Shown here one piece after another: positions 33,076-44,121 of a stretch of 64,000 bases of DNA; position 1 is the first letter of the stretch, and each line of letters opens with the position of its first letter. The stretch comes from Haloarcula sp. CBA1127. GTDB taxonomy: Archaea > Halobacteriota > Halobacteria > Halobacteriales > Haloarculaceae. Below the pieces are notes generated by a model. That model ran no database searches, had not been told where the DNA came from, and worked only from the letters and a program-made list of their open reading frames with translations. The stretch lies in NCBI RefSeq assembly GCF_001485575.1, contig NZ_BCNB01000006.1, positions 806,001-870,000 on the forward strand. The letters run 5' to 3'. The translations under genes were made by a program, and so were the position numbers.

Positions 33076-35388
33076 TCAGGAACTGCGCTGACGGGCGATC
33101 AGAGCCGAAAGCAACACTGCGAGGCCGGTCACGAGCGGGGTAAAGCCGCCGCCCTCTCCGGCTGTAGTGCGTGTGTCTGTGGGCGTCTCCGTCGGAGTCG
33201 ACGTTGATTCCGATGTTTCCGCCGAGACGACCACGTCAACCGCGGTCGTGGTCCGTCCGTCACCCGCTGACAGCGACACCGTTCCGGGTTCGTCAAGGGT
33301 AACTGTCCGCGTGACCGTTGTCGTCGCCTGTGGCGAGAGATACAGCCGCTGCTCGGCGAACACGACATCGCTACGGCGGAACTCGACCGCTATCGTCCCC
33401 GGAATACCGTTGTCGTTGGCGACAGTGGCGGTCACGTCGACCCTGTCCCCTTGCCTGACCTCTTTCGGACTCGCGGTGACGTCGGTCACGCTGGCGGCTG
33501 CCGGGTCCGTCACCACGACAGTGACGGTGTCGCCGTCGACGCTGACGACGTATCGGCCGGGGTCGGCAAACGTGTGTGTCACTTCGACCTCGGTCCGTTC
33601 CCCCGGTTCGATCTGGCCCTGTTTTGCGGCGACGACGGTCTCGTTGACTGCGAGCGTCACGTTGTACGCCCCCGCCTCACCGCCGGCGTTCTCGACGACT
33701 GTGTCGACCGCGAGCGTCTCGTTGGTCACCAGCCGGATCGGTTCGCTCCCGCCGACCGGTGCGTTCGGCCGGTAGAGACTATCTGCACGGTAGGCATCTG
33801 CCCGGTCGACCGGTGGCAGGCCGTAGCCGATACGGGCGGGAATCGCACCGAACAACCGTCGGTGTGTCGTCCCGTTCCACATCGTCACCGTTGCTGTCGT
33901 TTCAGTCTCCGTCGCGGTCGTGTTCCGGACGGTTTCCCCGCCAGCGGCCTCGACTTCGGTGAGAAACTGCGATTGCGTGACCGGGTCACGGTAGCCGTTC
34001 AGCGACTGAAACACGCTCTGGAGTGTCTGGTTGCGGCCAGTAGCCGAGCGGATATGGACGTCTGCCCGCCCGGCGACGAGCGCCCCTTTCCTGTAGTTTG
34101 CGTTGCTCGTCCAGCTTGCCCTGTCAGTCAATGTCACGTCGCTGTAGACTGGCAGCCCGCCTGCTGCAAGCTGTGCCCGAAACTCGTCGAACCCGATCAG
34201 GTTCTGTTCCAGCGTCAGGGCCGCGGCGTAGTACGTCGCCCAGCCCTCGACCGTCCACCGCGTCTCCTGTGTCGTCTCGTATGCCTGCCGACTGTGGACG
34301 TACTCATGAAGCCAGACGTTGTTGGCGGTGTCCAGCGTTTGCCGGGACTGGACCCACATATCAGCGTCACCGATCTGATACCCCTCGACGCCCCACTCCA
34401 CGGCCCCAGACGGCGCGGCGACGACAAACACCTGCTCGTCACGGTCGCCGACCCGGAGGGCGTTCGATGCGTTCGCCATCGAGTCGAGAACCGAAATCGG
34501 CGAGGCCGTCATTGTCGACCGCTCTGGCACAGCCAGCGTGAACGTCTGGTCGTGTGCTGTCTCCTCGAACGTCGCCACCTCGCCGAGGTACACGATTTCC
34601 TCGCCCGCCGCACCCGGGCCTGCCGTCCGGAGTGTGCGGTTGTACCTGACGGGGTCCTGGCCAGTGTAGCGCCAGCGCGTCGGCGTTCGCGACCGCGTGA
34701 GCAGCGCCCACTCGCCCGTATCGACGCTGAGATATCGGCCCTCGGATCCCTCTGGACCGCTCTTTTTGATGGTCTGATTCGGGTTAATGTGGTAGCTGAT
34801 CGTCGCTGTCTCCGTCGTTTCTTCCCACTCATACACGGACTCGTTGACGCGCTCGAACCCGTCCGTTCCGGTCACCGTCGCCGCCGCCGGGACGTGCGTT
34901 TCGAGGTCGACAACCCGGTCCGGGATTTCGTAGGCCACGGTCACCGCGACTTCACCCGGCTCCTCAGGCACACGCGCGTAGGTCTGTGTCTGCTGAATCA
35001 CGTCACCGTTGCTGGTCTGTGTCGCACCCGACGTGGCCGTCCCCGTCTCCATGCTGGCCGCTGCTGGGGCTGCCGTTCCGGCTGTGTCCCCGCCCTGTCT
35101 CCGCGGCTGGCGTCGCTGCGTGTCGGCGCTTCGTGTCCGGACCAGCGAGCCATTCGACTCGATCGTAGCTGCCGACGACTGCACTGTCCCAACTGCCGGC
35201 CCACGCTGCGCCGACGCCGTCTCGGCTTTGTACGTGCAGTTCTCACCGACGCCAGCTGTCGTTCCGTCGGTAGCCCCGGTCACGGCCCCGCGGTCAGCGG
35301 TCGCCGCCACCGGGAGCGACGCGAGTCCCCCACCAAGGAGAAGGACCACGAGTCCGACGGCCACCACCCGCCGGGGTACACCGAACAT
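33076..35388 (-). CDS. Secreted HEXXH metalloprotease-like protein with a C-terminal membrane anchor
   Basis: 770 residues. A signal peptide (VVAVGLVVLLLGGGLASLPVAATA) is followed by a Ser/Thr-rich stretch and a domain with HEYVH at residues 361-365 and WTVEGWA with glutamate 381, the gluzincin zinc set seen in M61-like glycyl aminopeptidases. After it come two beta domains of CARDB/Ig type (residues about 550-730), a Thr/Glu/Ser-rich linker and a final helix with arginines. The tail resembles the PGF-CTERM archaeosortase signal but has GGF in place of PGF. It likely works at the outer cell surface. Substrate is unknown. Confidence 0.85.
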   Translation of the reverse strand: MFGVPRRVVAVGLVVLLLGGGLASLPVAATADRGAVTGATDGTTAGVGENCTYKAETASAQRGPAVGTVQSSAATIESNGSLVRTRSADTQRRQPRRQGGDTAGTAAPAAASMETGTATSGATQTSNGDVIQQTQTYARVPEEPGEVAVTVAYEIPDRVVDLETHVPAAATVTGTDGFERVNESVYEWEETTETATISYHINPNQTIKKSGPEGSEGRYLSVDTGEWALLTRSRTPTRWRYTGQDPVRYNRTLRTAGPGAAGEEIVYLGEVATFEETAHDQTFTLAVPERSTMTASPISVLDSMANASNALRVGDRDEQVFVVAAPSGAVEWGVEGYQIGDADMWVQSRQTLDTANNVWLHEYVHSRQAYETTQETRWTVEGWATYYAAALTLEQNLIGFDEFRAQLAAGGLPVYSDVTLTDRASWTSNANYRKGALVAGRADVHIRSATGRNQTLQSVFQSLNGYRDPVTQSQFLTEVEAAGGETVRNTTATETETTATVTMWNGTTHRRLFGAIPARIGYGLPPVDRADAYRADSLYRPNAPVGGSEPIRLVTNETLAVDTVVENAGGEAGAYNVTLAVNETVVAAKQGQIEPGERTEVEVTHTFADPGRYVVSVDGDTVTVVVTDPAAASVTDVTASPKEVRQGDRVDVTATVANDNGIPGTIAVEFRRSDVVFAEQRLYLSPQATTTVTRTVTLDEPGTVSLSAGDGRTTTAVDVVVSAETSESTSTPTETPTDTRTTAGEGGGFTPLVTGLAVLLSALIARQRSS

Positions 35389-35636
35389 TGCAAACAGTTA
35401 CCGCCCGGTGGTTGAAATACTTGACCGCCGATTGTGGGTGTTGGTCTCATGACTCAACCCTTGTTTCGATCAGTCGCTACCTGAAGCTCCCACGACGGCA
35501 AAAAACAGCCAGACCTGAACCACTCATAGCCGATCGCAGCGCACACTCGCAAGCAGATCCAGCTGAAAAGCTGGCGAGCAGGTCACAGCAGCGGCTTGCC
35601 ACGGCGCTCTCACGAGAACCGTTGGCAGTCAGGAGT
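35389..35636. other. Non-coding gap before aIF1
   Basis: No gene is supported here. The base composition falls between that of genes and of AT-rich islands, and the only open frames are antisense to their neighbours. It carries the promoter of the secreted metalloprotease-like protein (start 35388) and the aIF1 3' end. Confidence 0.4.
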
Positions 35637-35954
<318 letters not shown>

Positions 35955-35963
35955 CTATTAAAC
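35955..35963 (-). promoter_or_regulatory. TATA box for aIF1
   Basis: GTTTAATAG on the reverse strand is centred 29 bases upstream of the aIF1 ATG (35930), within the short gap after the transglutaminase gene stop. Confidence 0.55.
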
Positions 35964-35974
35964 ACTGTCGGGGA

Positions 35975-38209
35975 CTATCGCTCGGAGACGATCCCGTCGG
36001 CGATTTCGACGGCTTCGTCGGCCATCGCCTCGCTCACTTCGCCGCCGTACCGGAGCTGTTCTCGTAGCGCCGCCAGCCGCCGGACCCGGTCATCGGCCTC
36101 TATCGCGTCGAGATACGCCCGTACCGTCTCGCCGTCCTTGCGGCCCCGGTGTTCCTTCCCGAGGACGTGCATGGCCCGCTGGAACGCTCGCTCGACGTCG
36201 GTCTCGGGGTCCACGCGGCGCTGGTAGCGCAGCCACACCGCCCGGTAGGCTCGCCCGCTGAGGCCGGACCGACGCGCGCCCGCCGCGATGCCGAGCAGTG
36301 CAACGACGCCGAGCGTCATCTCCTCGCGTGACGGGAGCTCCGGCAGGCGCAGCTCCCTTCTCTCGTCCGTGTCTGACTCCCCTGCTGTGCCGGTGGGTGT
36401 GTCGGATTCCGTGGCCGTTGGTGTCTCCGTCGGCTCGGTCTCGGTCCCGTTGGTCTCAGTCAGCGGGGCGGGCGTCGACGTGTCGGATGGCGTGTACTGC
36501 TCTACCGGGTTCCCGTCGCCGACGGTGGGCGACGATTCGTCCGAACTCGCGTCTTCGATACGTTGCTGTCTGACCGCCTCACGCGGCCCGGATGGCGTCG
36601 GGTCAAACTGTACCCAGCCCTGTTCGGGGAAGTACACCTCGACCCAGGCATGAGAGTTGAGCCCGCGCACGACCCACTGGTTCTCGTCGATTCGCTGGCC
36701 GGCGGTGTACCCGACGGTCATGCGTGCCGGGATGCCCTGGGTCCGGAGCATCGTCACCATCGTCGTCGCGAAGTAGACGCAGTACCCTTCGTCCATCTCG
36801 AAGAGGAAGGCGTCCGCGACGTTGAAATCGGGGCGGTCGACATCGAGTGAGTAGCCCTTGCTGTCCTGCAGCCACCGCTCGACGACCAGCGCCGTCTCGT
36901 AGGGGTTCTCGGCGTTCGCGGTGAGAATCGCCGTCCGCTCCCCGACCCGGTCCGGCGTGCTGTCGGGGAGCTGGGTGTACAGCTCCACAGTCGCGTCGTC
37001 GTAGTCAGTGCCGGCCGCACGCAGCCCGTCGGGGGTTGCCACGAGCAGTTCGCTTCTGACTTCGTAGCTGTCGCCCGTCGACAGCGTGTCGTCGGGCTGG
37101 AACCCGCCCTCGCTGGAGACCGATACCGACGGCCCCCCCGAGTAGCGGACGGGCTTCCAGGCAGTCGGGACGGTCCCGATGGTCGACTCCGCCCGGAACT
37201 CCTGTCGAAGCGTCCGGGTCTCCCCCTCAGGAGAGTCGAGCCGCTGGTCTTCGTACGGAATGGGGTTCCCCGTCCGAACCCACCCGTTGCCGGTGTAGCG
37301 GTCGTAGGAGGCGACCCGCCAGTAGCGCGGTTCCTCGCTTTCGACCGTGTACCGTATCTCCGGCGTCAGCGAGATGCTCCCGAGCACCGAGAGTGACTCC
37401 CCGGCGTCGAAGAGGCTCCCCTCGACGGTCTGGCCTCCTGACCCGTCGTCGTACGACAGCAAACTGTCCCGGGTAATCGGGATCTGCGAGAGCGCCGCCG
37501 GGACGACGATTATCGCCGCCAGCTGTTCGAGGACGGCACGCCGCCCGGCGTCGATGCCCTCGCTGTCGTCGTCCGTCTGTCCCGTCTCGCTGCTGCCGGA
37601 CATCGCATCGGGCCGCTTCGTCAGGTCCGCCGGCTCGTCCGCCGACAGCGTATCGAGCGTCCCGAAGCCGATCGTCGCCGCGATGCCGACCACGCCCAGC
37701 AGCGTCGTCACCACGCCGGCGTCGGTCGTCAGAGCGAAGAACGCGAGCGCTGTGCCGGCCGCCATCGTCGCCGTCACGTACCAGCGCCGCAGCGCGAAGT
37801 ACCACGTCAGAAACACCGGTGCCGGCGCGAACGACAGCACCCACAGCCTGACCTTGGCTATCTGGAGCAACGACCGCCCGGTCAGCAGGGCAGCGGTGTC
37901 GCCCAGAAGCTCTGTTATCGCCGGATTCGTCGAGAGGTTCAGAATGTACGCGCCGAGCCCGCCGGCGAACAGCACTGCGCCGACGCCGATCGCGAGAGGC
38001 GGTCTGAGCACGCGGGCCAGCAGCGTCGCGCCGACGAGCGAGAGCGCGGTGAGCGCCAGAAACAGGGTCGGGTCGCCGACCACGTCGCTGAGATAGTACA
38101 TCGTCCGCAGCGGCGCGCCGATGGCTAGCGCCGCCGCAAGCAGCGCCAGTATTCGTGACCCGCTCCAGGGGATCCGGTCGCGGACACGCTCTGTGACTGC
38201 GGCGCTCAT
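35975..38209 (-). CDS. Membrane transglutaminase-like protein (TgpA/DUF3488-DUF4129)
   Basis: 744 residues. About seven N-terminal helices (DUF3488), then an outside domain with the transglutaminase/cysteine-protease triad: cysteine 477 in DEGYCVYFATTM, the histidine in NSHAWVEVYF and the aspartate in FDPTPSG. A Ser/Thr/Glu linker, one more helix and a cytoplasmic DUF4129 end follow. It overlaps the DUF58 gene by four bases; MoxR, DUF58 and TgpA form the well-known three-gene set. The linked enzyme's substrate in archaea is unknown. Confidence 0.93.
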   Translation of the reverse strand: MSAAVTERVRDRIPWSGSRILALLAAALAIGAPLRTMYYLSDVVGDPTLFLALTALSLVGATLLARVLRPPLAIGVGAVLFAGGLGAYILNLSTNPAITELLGDTAALLTGRSLLQIAKVRLWVLSFAPAPVFLTWYFALRRWYVTATMAAGTALAFFALTTDAGVVTTLLGVVGIAATIGFGTLDTLSADEPADLTKRPDAMSGSSETGQTDDDSEGIDAGRRAVLEQLAAIIVVPAALSQIPITRDSLLSYDDGSGGQTVEGSLFDAGESLSVLGSISLTPEIRYTVESEEPRYWRVASYDRYTGNGWVRTGNPIPYEDQRLDSPEGETRTLRQEFRAESTIGTVPTAWKPVRYSGGPSVSVSSEGGFQPDDTLSTGDSYEVRSELLVATPDGLRAAGTDYDDATVELYTQLPDSTPDRVGERTAILTANAENPYETALVVERWLQDSKGYSLDVDRPDFNVADAFLFEMDEGYCVYFATTMVTMLRTQGIPARMTVGYTAGQRIDENQWVVRGLNSHAWVEVYFPEQGWVQFDPTPSGPREAVRQQRIEDASSDESSPTVGDGNPVEQYTPSDTSTPAPLTETNGTETEPTETPTATESDTPTGTAGESDTDERRELRLPELPSREEMTLGVVALLGIAAGARRSGLSGRAYRAVWLRYQRRVDPETDVERAFQRAMHVLGKEHRGRKDGETVRAYLDAIEADDRVRRLAALREQLRYGGEVSEAMADEAVEIADGIVSER

Positions 38210-39176
38210 CCGTTCACCTCCCCCGCGATGGGGTTGTCTCGACTGGCGGTCACAGCAGCGAAGGACTGGCGGCGGCCGTCGACCGACACCGTGACCCCGT
38301 CGCCGTTGGCTGTGACAATCACATCGGCGTCGTCCACCCGGTCGGTCTGGCCCGCGTCAGCCCGGGCCAGCAGTTCGAGCAGTCGCGTCCGGTGGGTGTC
38401 GCCGTACCCCTGCTCGACCGCACCGTTCGGAACGGCGAGTTCGACGGCCAGACCGCTCTCCAGCGCGGCCATCGTGATGGTCGCCGCCGCGGCGGCCATC
38501 TCGTCGGCGTGGCCCTGCTGGGCTTCCGCGGCAACGAGCAGGGTCCGGTCGCTCCGGTTGTCAGTGAACTCCTTGACTAACAGGTCCTCGCGCTTGGCGC
38601 TGGATTTCCAGTGGACGTCCCGCAAGGAGTCGCCGCTGACGTACTCCCGCAGTCGGTCGAACGACTGCCGGTCCTCGCTCTCCGGCGTGAATGTTCGCGC
38701 GAACGCGTCTGCTCCGCCCAGCCGATAGACGGGCGGATACACCAGCACGTCGGCCCTGCTCCCGATGGTGTAGCTCTCTCTGATAAGTCCCAGCGCGTCC
38801 GTCACCGTCACCTCGGCGGGGCCGACCCGTTGCTCACCCCGGGCCGTGTAGGTGACCCGGTATGCCACCGTCGCCGGCAGAGACCTGGTGACCGTCGTCT
38901 CGCCATCAAGCCCCGCGGAAAGCCGAGCGGTGACCGTCGCAATGCCGCTCCCGTCAACGCGGAACTCGACGGTCCTCGTCTCGCCGGGAAAGCCACGGCG
39001 GAGGGGACTCCGTTCGACAGTCGGCGCGCCGCTCCAGCGAACCTGCACGGCGGCGACGAACACGCCGACGAACAGCGGGCCGGCGACGGCGGTGAGCCCG
39101 GGCTGACCGAATCTGGCACTGACCAGAAGGGCGGCACCGGCGACGGCGAGGACGACGAAACCGCGTCGTGTCGGTC

Positions 39177-39180
<4 letters not shown>
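38206..39180 (-). CDS. DUF58 (von Willebrand A-like) protein
   Basis: 324 residues. Two membrane helices at the N-terminus, a beta-rich stretch, and the DUF58 core LREYVSGDSLRDVHWKSSAKREDLLVKEF, which is the family signature, followed by a VWA-like fold. It overlaps the MoxR gene by four bases and the transglutaminase gene by four bases, so the three are translationally coupled. It probably works as an adaptor between the AAA ATPase and the membrane enzyme. Confidence 0.93.
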
Positions 39181-40136
<956 letters not shown>

Positions 40137-40329
40137 AGTCGCGCTCTCGTGGGACGACGCCTTGGCACGGGGACTGGTGGGATAGTCTGCCCTGTCGACC
40201 AGTAAGTGTCTTGTGTGGGTGCCACATCCTCCGGGCCGTTCAGTTGTAGCCGCGTCTACGGCGTGAGCATATGTAACTCTGTGGATGGGTGAGAACAACA
40301 CATATCCGATTCACGGCCGGAAGCGCGGT

Positions 40330-40599
40330 TCACCAGCACTTGCAGGCCCCACAGACGAGGAGACCGTCCTGTGTCCACCGGCGCTCGACGACCTCGCCAC
40401 ACTCGGCACAGGCCGCTCCCTCGGGCGACCACGCGTACGTCGTCACGGCCGGGTCGACCGCGTCGGTTGTGGCTTCGGCGTCGGGGGCTTCGCTTCCCGC
40501 CTCTGTAGTATCGTCTTCCGCAGACGTACCGCTCTCTCCCTCGTCCTCGCTCTCGTCGCCAGCGTCGAGAAAGTCCTCCAGCGAGGTGTCTTCGGCCAT
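40330..40599 (-). CDS. Small C-terminal zinc-ribbon protein, DUF7573-like
   Basis: 89 residues from the ATG at 40599. The N-terminus is a short helix (DTSLEDFLDAG) followed by a long acidic low-complexity stretch; the last 35 residues have AYAWSPEGAACAECGEVVERRW and CGACKCW, four cysteines that would hold one zinc. The pattern matches a haloarchaeal family recalled as DUF7573. Function is unknown. Independent transcription is likely, with 82 bases to the methyltransferase upstream. Confidence 0.8.
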   Translation of the reverse strand: MAEDTSLEDFLDAGDESEDEGESGTSAEDDTTEAGSEAPDAEATTDAVDPAVTTYAWSPEGAACAECGEVVERRWTQDGLLVCGACKCW

Positions 40600-40680
40600 A
40601 CACGTTGGTTTTGCCCGCGGCCACAAAATACCCTGTCGGTCGTTCCGCCTTCGATCTGCGTCTCGACTGGCTATCGGCCG

Positions 40681-41364
40681 TTATTCGGTGGCGACGCCGA
40701 CGGTCAGCAACGTTCCCAGTTCGCGATAGCGCTCGACCATCGCTTCACGCGTCTCGAACTCGTCCGTGGGGAACGCGTCTGCCGGCGGAATCTCCACCTC
40801 GCGGTCGGGGATCGTGTCCTGTGTGGCCACAGCCAGACCCGCTTCGCGGAAGGCCTCGCGGTACTCCGGGCCGCTCCAGCGGGTCATCTCGATGTCGATG
40901 AACTCCTGCCACTCGTGGGAGTGGACGTTCTCCTCGTAGTAGTTCACCGCGATGTGGGCGGTCCCACCGGGTCGCAGCACCCGCGCGATTTCTTCGAGAG
41001 TGTGTAGCGGGTCGCTGGCGTAGTAGAACGCCTCCATCGAGAACACGTGGTCGATACTGTCAGTCGCAAACGGCAGGGCGTCGAAGTCACCACGCAGGAA
41101 CCCAATACCGTCGTCGTCCGTGTACTCACGGGCGTTCCGGAGCATCTCCGGCGACCCGTCGAGGCCATAGCAAGGACCGGCGTCGTTGGTGTCCCGGAGC
41201 GCGCGGAGCGCGTAGCCCGACCCTGTCCCGAGGTCGAGTACCGTGTCGCCCGGCTCGACCGGCATCCGGGCGAGGACGTGCTTTGCGGTGTGCCAGTGCC
41301 GGTCCTCCATTCCTCTGTCTTTGCCTTCGGCCGCCCACGCGTCGAATTCCTCGCGAACGCTCAT
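40681..41364 (-). CDS. SAM-dependent methyltransferase (class I)
   Basis: 227 residues from the ATG at 41364. Motif I VLDLGTGSGYALRAL, the acidic CYGLDGS loop, motif II-like RGDFDALPFATDSIDHVFSMEAFYYASDP and LRPGGTAHIAV are typical of UbiE-like class I methyltransferases. Acceptor is not determinable. Single gene, divergent from the tryptophanase-like gene across 162 bases. Confidence 0.92.
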   Translation of the reverse strand: MSVREEFDAWAAEGKDRGMEDRHWHTAKHVLARMPVEPGDTVLDLGTGSGYALRALRDTNDAGPCYGLDGSPEMLRNAREYTDDDGIGFLRGDFDALPFATDSIDHVFSMEAFYYASDPLHTLEEIARVLRPGGTAHIAVNYYEENVHSHEWQEFIDIEMTRWSGPEYREAFREAGLAVATQDTIPDREVEIPPADAFPTDEFETREAMVERYRELGTLLTVGVATE

Positions 41365-41526
41365 ACGTTCCTCCAGCAGTTGCGGCCTCAAAATGCCCGC
41401 TATTTTGGCCTGCCAGAAAGACGTGTCCACCGATAGCCGTACCCGTCTGGTGATGGACATCTCAGCCCACTTCTGTACACAAAATATCAGATAGAAGATA
41501 AGTCTGTCGGCGTACTGCGACACAGC

Positions 41527-42870
41527 ATGCGCTCGTATAAGGCCAAATCGGTAACATCGATACAGCTTCCGCCCCGTGAGCAACGTGAGACCGCGCTCAC
41601 CGAGGCCGGACACAACGTCTTCAACCTCGCTGCGGATGATGTCTTTATTGACTTGCTGACCGATTCGGGGACTGGCGCGATGAGTGACGACCAGTGGGCG
41701 GACTTAGTTCGGGGAGACGAAGCGTACGCCGGATCGCGCTCGTTCAAACGCTTCCGTGAGGCGGTTGCCGACGTGATGGGGTTCGACCGCGTGGTCCCGA
41801 CACATCAGGGCCGCGGCGCGGAGAACGTCCTGTTCGGAGCGCTGCTGGACGACGGTGACGTCGTTCTCAACAACACGCATTTTGACACCACCCGCGCACA
41901 CGTGACGAATCAGGGCGCAGTCGCGGTTGACTGCCCGGCAGAGACGGACCTGACCACTGATAGTGTCGGGACGTTTGCTGGAAACTTCTCCACAGACCGG
42001 GGGTGGGACGCCGTTGAGCAGCACGGGCAGGACGCTGTTTCGGCCGTCGTCCTGACGATCACGAACAACTCCGCCGCCGGCCAGCCGGTGTCGATGGAAA
42101 ACATCCGCGAGACAGCCGCCTTCGCCGCGGAAATCGACGCAACGTTCGTCATCGACGCCTGTCGGTTCGCTGAAAACGCACAGTTCATCAAGCAACGGGA
42201 CCCCGAATACGCCGATACGCCCCTCAGTGAGATTGCCCGCGAGCAGTTACGCCCCGCGGACGCAATCACGATGAGTGGCAAAAAGGACGCACTCGCAAAC
42301 ATCGGCGGGTTCACCGCCGTCCGCGACGCTGCCCTGTTTGAACAGTGTAAACAGCGTGCGATCCTGTACGAAGGGTTCCCGACCTACGGGGGCCTCGCGG
42401 GCCGAGACCTCGAAGCGATGGCCACTGGTCTGCGTGAAGCGGTCCAGCCGCCCTACGTCGCCGAGCGGATCGAACAGGTCGCAACCCTCGGCGACCTTCT
42501 GCGTGAGCGCGATATCCCGATCGTCACGCCGACCGGTGGTCACGCCGTCTACATCGATGCGGCCACCCTGCTCCCAGACATTCCTGCTGACCAGTTCCCC
42601 GGACAACGGCTCGTCTGCGAACTTTACCGCGAAGGCGGCGTCCGGACAGTCGAACTCGGCTCCTTTGCCTTCCCCGAGACCGACCGTCCGGAACTCGTCC
42701 GTCTCGCCCTGCCTCGCCGGACGTACTGGCGCGAACACCTCGAACACATCGCGGAAACCGCTGCACGTGTTCGTGACCATCGCGAGGAGTACTCCGGTCT
42801 GGAAATCGTCTGGGAGCCTCCGATGGAAGAACTCAGGCACTTCTCAGCCGAACTCGAACCCGTTGCGTAG
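41527..42870 (+). CDS. tnaA: Tryptophanase / tyrosine phenol-lyase family beta-eliminating lyase
   Basis: 447 residues. The PLP-binding lysine lies in TMSGKKDALANIGG (lysine 253 by family alignment), with the aspartate in FVIDACRFAEN and the downstream GFPTYGGLAGRDLEAMA. The family cleaves tryptophan to indole, pyruvate and ammonia, or tyrosine to phenol. MSGKKD and GLAGRD are more like tyrosine phenol-lyase, while EGFPTYGG resembles tryptophanase, so substrate is open. PLP enzyme, cytoplasmic. Haloarchaea are usually annotated tnaA for this gene. It has no transporter or leader peptide next to it. Confidence 0.9.
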   Translation: MRSYKAKSVTSIQLPPREQRETALTEAGHNVFNLAADDVFIDLLTDSGTGAMSDDQWADLVRGDEAYAGSRSFKRFREAVADVMGFDRVVPTHQGRGAENVLFGALLDDGDVVLNNTHFDTTRAHVTNQGAVAVDCPAETDLTTDSVGTFAGNFSTDRGWDAVEQHGQDAVSAVVLTITNNSAAGQPVSMENIRETAAFAAEIDATFVIDACRFAENAQFIKQRDPEYADTPLSEIAREQLRPADAITMSGKKDALANIGGFTAVRDAALFEQCKQRAILYEGFPTYGGLAGRDLEAMATGLREAVQPPYVAERIEQVATLGDLLRERDIPIVTPTGGHAVYIDAATLLPDIPADQFPGQRLVCELYREGGVRTVELGSFAFPETDRPELVRLALPRRTYWREHLEHIAETAARVRDHREEYSGLEIVWEPPMEELRHFSAELEPVA

Positions 42871-42968
42871 GGTCGTTCGCCCGTGGTGCTGTGCGATAGC
42901 GGCTCCCGGGCGTCCACGAGGTGACCGGGAACGCAAACGCAAAGTAGGGCCACGCTAACGTTCAGGTA

Positions 42969-43187
42969 ATGCAAGGACTGCTGTCGGAACTGCTCCAGAG
43001 CATCATCGACATGCCCGGCTGGTTCCTCGACGTGGCACTGAACGACCCGCTGGCGGCACTCATGCTCGCCGTCGGTGCCGTCATCACGACCGTCTCGGTC
43101 GTCTTCTTCGGGTACCTGTCGCTGGGGGCCGCGCTTTCGTTGTTCAGCGGCTCCGGCGGTCGAGGACCGCCCCAAGCAAATCGATAG
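42969..43187 (+). CDS. Small single-helix membrane protein
   Basis: 72 residues. An amphipathic N-terminal part (LLSELLQSIIDMPGWFLDVALNDP) is followed by one membrane helix and a Gly/Ser-rich tail. The composition and the MPGWF-ALNDP pattern look conserved among haloarchaea, from memory. Function is unknown. Its 3' end overlaps the convergent mer gene by 44 bases. Confidence 0.7.
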   Translation: MQGLLSELLQSIIDMPGWFLDVALNDPLAALMLAVGAVITTVSVVFFGYLSLGAALSLFSGSGGRGPPQANR

Positions 43188-44121
43188 CTGTCTCGACATC
43201 CGGCCCGAGCGGCGACGCGAACACCACGCTATCAGCGTGTTCTTCTAACGCCGCTGTCCGCTCAGCTACTGTCTCCGGCGTCCCGGCGATACAGAACGCG
43301 TCCAGCATCGCCTCTGTCACGCCCTCGAACGCGGCCGAGAACTCGCCAGCCGAGATCGCCTGCCCGATGTCGTCGGCGGCCTCGTGGTCGATGCCGTGGC
43401 GGTCGAGCACCGGCGGCGGCGACCCCGCGGCGACGAACGCGACCGGTGGGCGAGCGGCCTCCCGCGCTTCGGCCTCGTCCTCGGCGACCGAGACGCTGGC
43501 GTAGGCTGCGAGGTCGAACTCACCGTATTCTTCGGGTCGCTCGTCGGCCATCTCTTCTACTTGCTCGCGTGCCCACGCGAGATCTTTTGGATGCGCGCCG
43601 TTGTACAGCGCCCCGTCGGCGTGTTTCGCCGCCATCCGGGTCATGTGCGGCCCCTGCGCGCCGACGTACACCGGAATCTCATCGACCTCGTAGTTCAGCC
43701 CGGCGTCGACGGCCTCGAACGTCCCGTCGTGGTCGACTCGTTCGCCGTCCCAGAGCTTCCGCGCAGTCGTGAACGTCTCAAGCACGCGCCGCAGTGCGTT
43801 GTCGTGGCCGAAGCCGAGGTTGCTGAGCGTCGATTTATCCCCCGGCCCGATGCCGAAGACGGCCCGCCCGTCGCTCAGTTCGTCGAGCGTTGCGACCCGC
43901 GAGGCCAGCGTCACCGGGTGCGTCTCGTAGGGGTTGGCGATGCCGGGGCCGAGCAGCACCTCATCGGTCCGCTCGGCCATCGCGGTCAGCGACATGAACT
44001 GGTCGCGGTTGTTGTAGTGATGGCTGACGTAGACGGCGTCGAGCGCGTTCGATTCGGCCTGTTCGGCAAACGAGGCGAGCTGTGCGACCGGGTGTTCCGG
44101 GGTGAGTTCAATCGCGTACAT
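43144..44121 (-). CDS. mer: F420-dependent methylenetetrahydromethanopterin reductase-like LLM protein
   Basis: 325 residues of luciferase-like monooxygenase fold: YVSHHYNNRDQFMSL near residue 35, GPGIANPYETHPVTLASRVATLDELSDGRAVFGIGPGDKSTL and PVYVGAQGPHM are close to Mer of methanogens. In halophiles, which do not make methane, it probably reduces methylene-tetrahydrofolate or another C1 carrier with F420H2. The start overlaps the end of cofE by 14 bases, linking the enzyme to its cofactor. Other F420-dependent LLM roles cannot be ruled out. Confidence 0.88.
   Translation of the reverse strand: MYAIELTPEHPVAQLASFAEQAESNALDAVYVSHHYNNRDQFMSLTAMAERTDEVLLGPGIANPYETHPVTLASRVATLDELSDGRAVFGIGPGDKSTLSNLGFGHDNALRRVLETFTTARKLWDGERVDHDGTFEAVDAGLNYEVDEIPVYVGAQGPHMTRMAAKHADGALYNGAHPKDLAWAREQVEEMADERPEEYGEFDLAAYASVSVAEDEAEAREAARPPVAFVAAGSPPPVLDRHGIDHEAADDIGQAISAGEFSAAFEGVTEAMLDAFCIAGTPETVAERTAALEEHADSVVFASPLGPDVETAIDLLGAVLDRRSR

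Noticed and set aside
33451-35415. 654-codon open frame antisense to the secreted metalloprotease-like gene
   Set aside because: Arg/Asp-rich shadow translation with no membrane or domain pattern.
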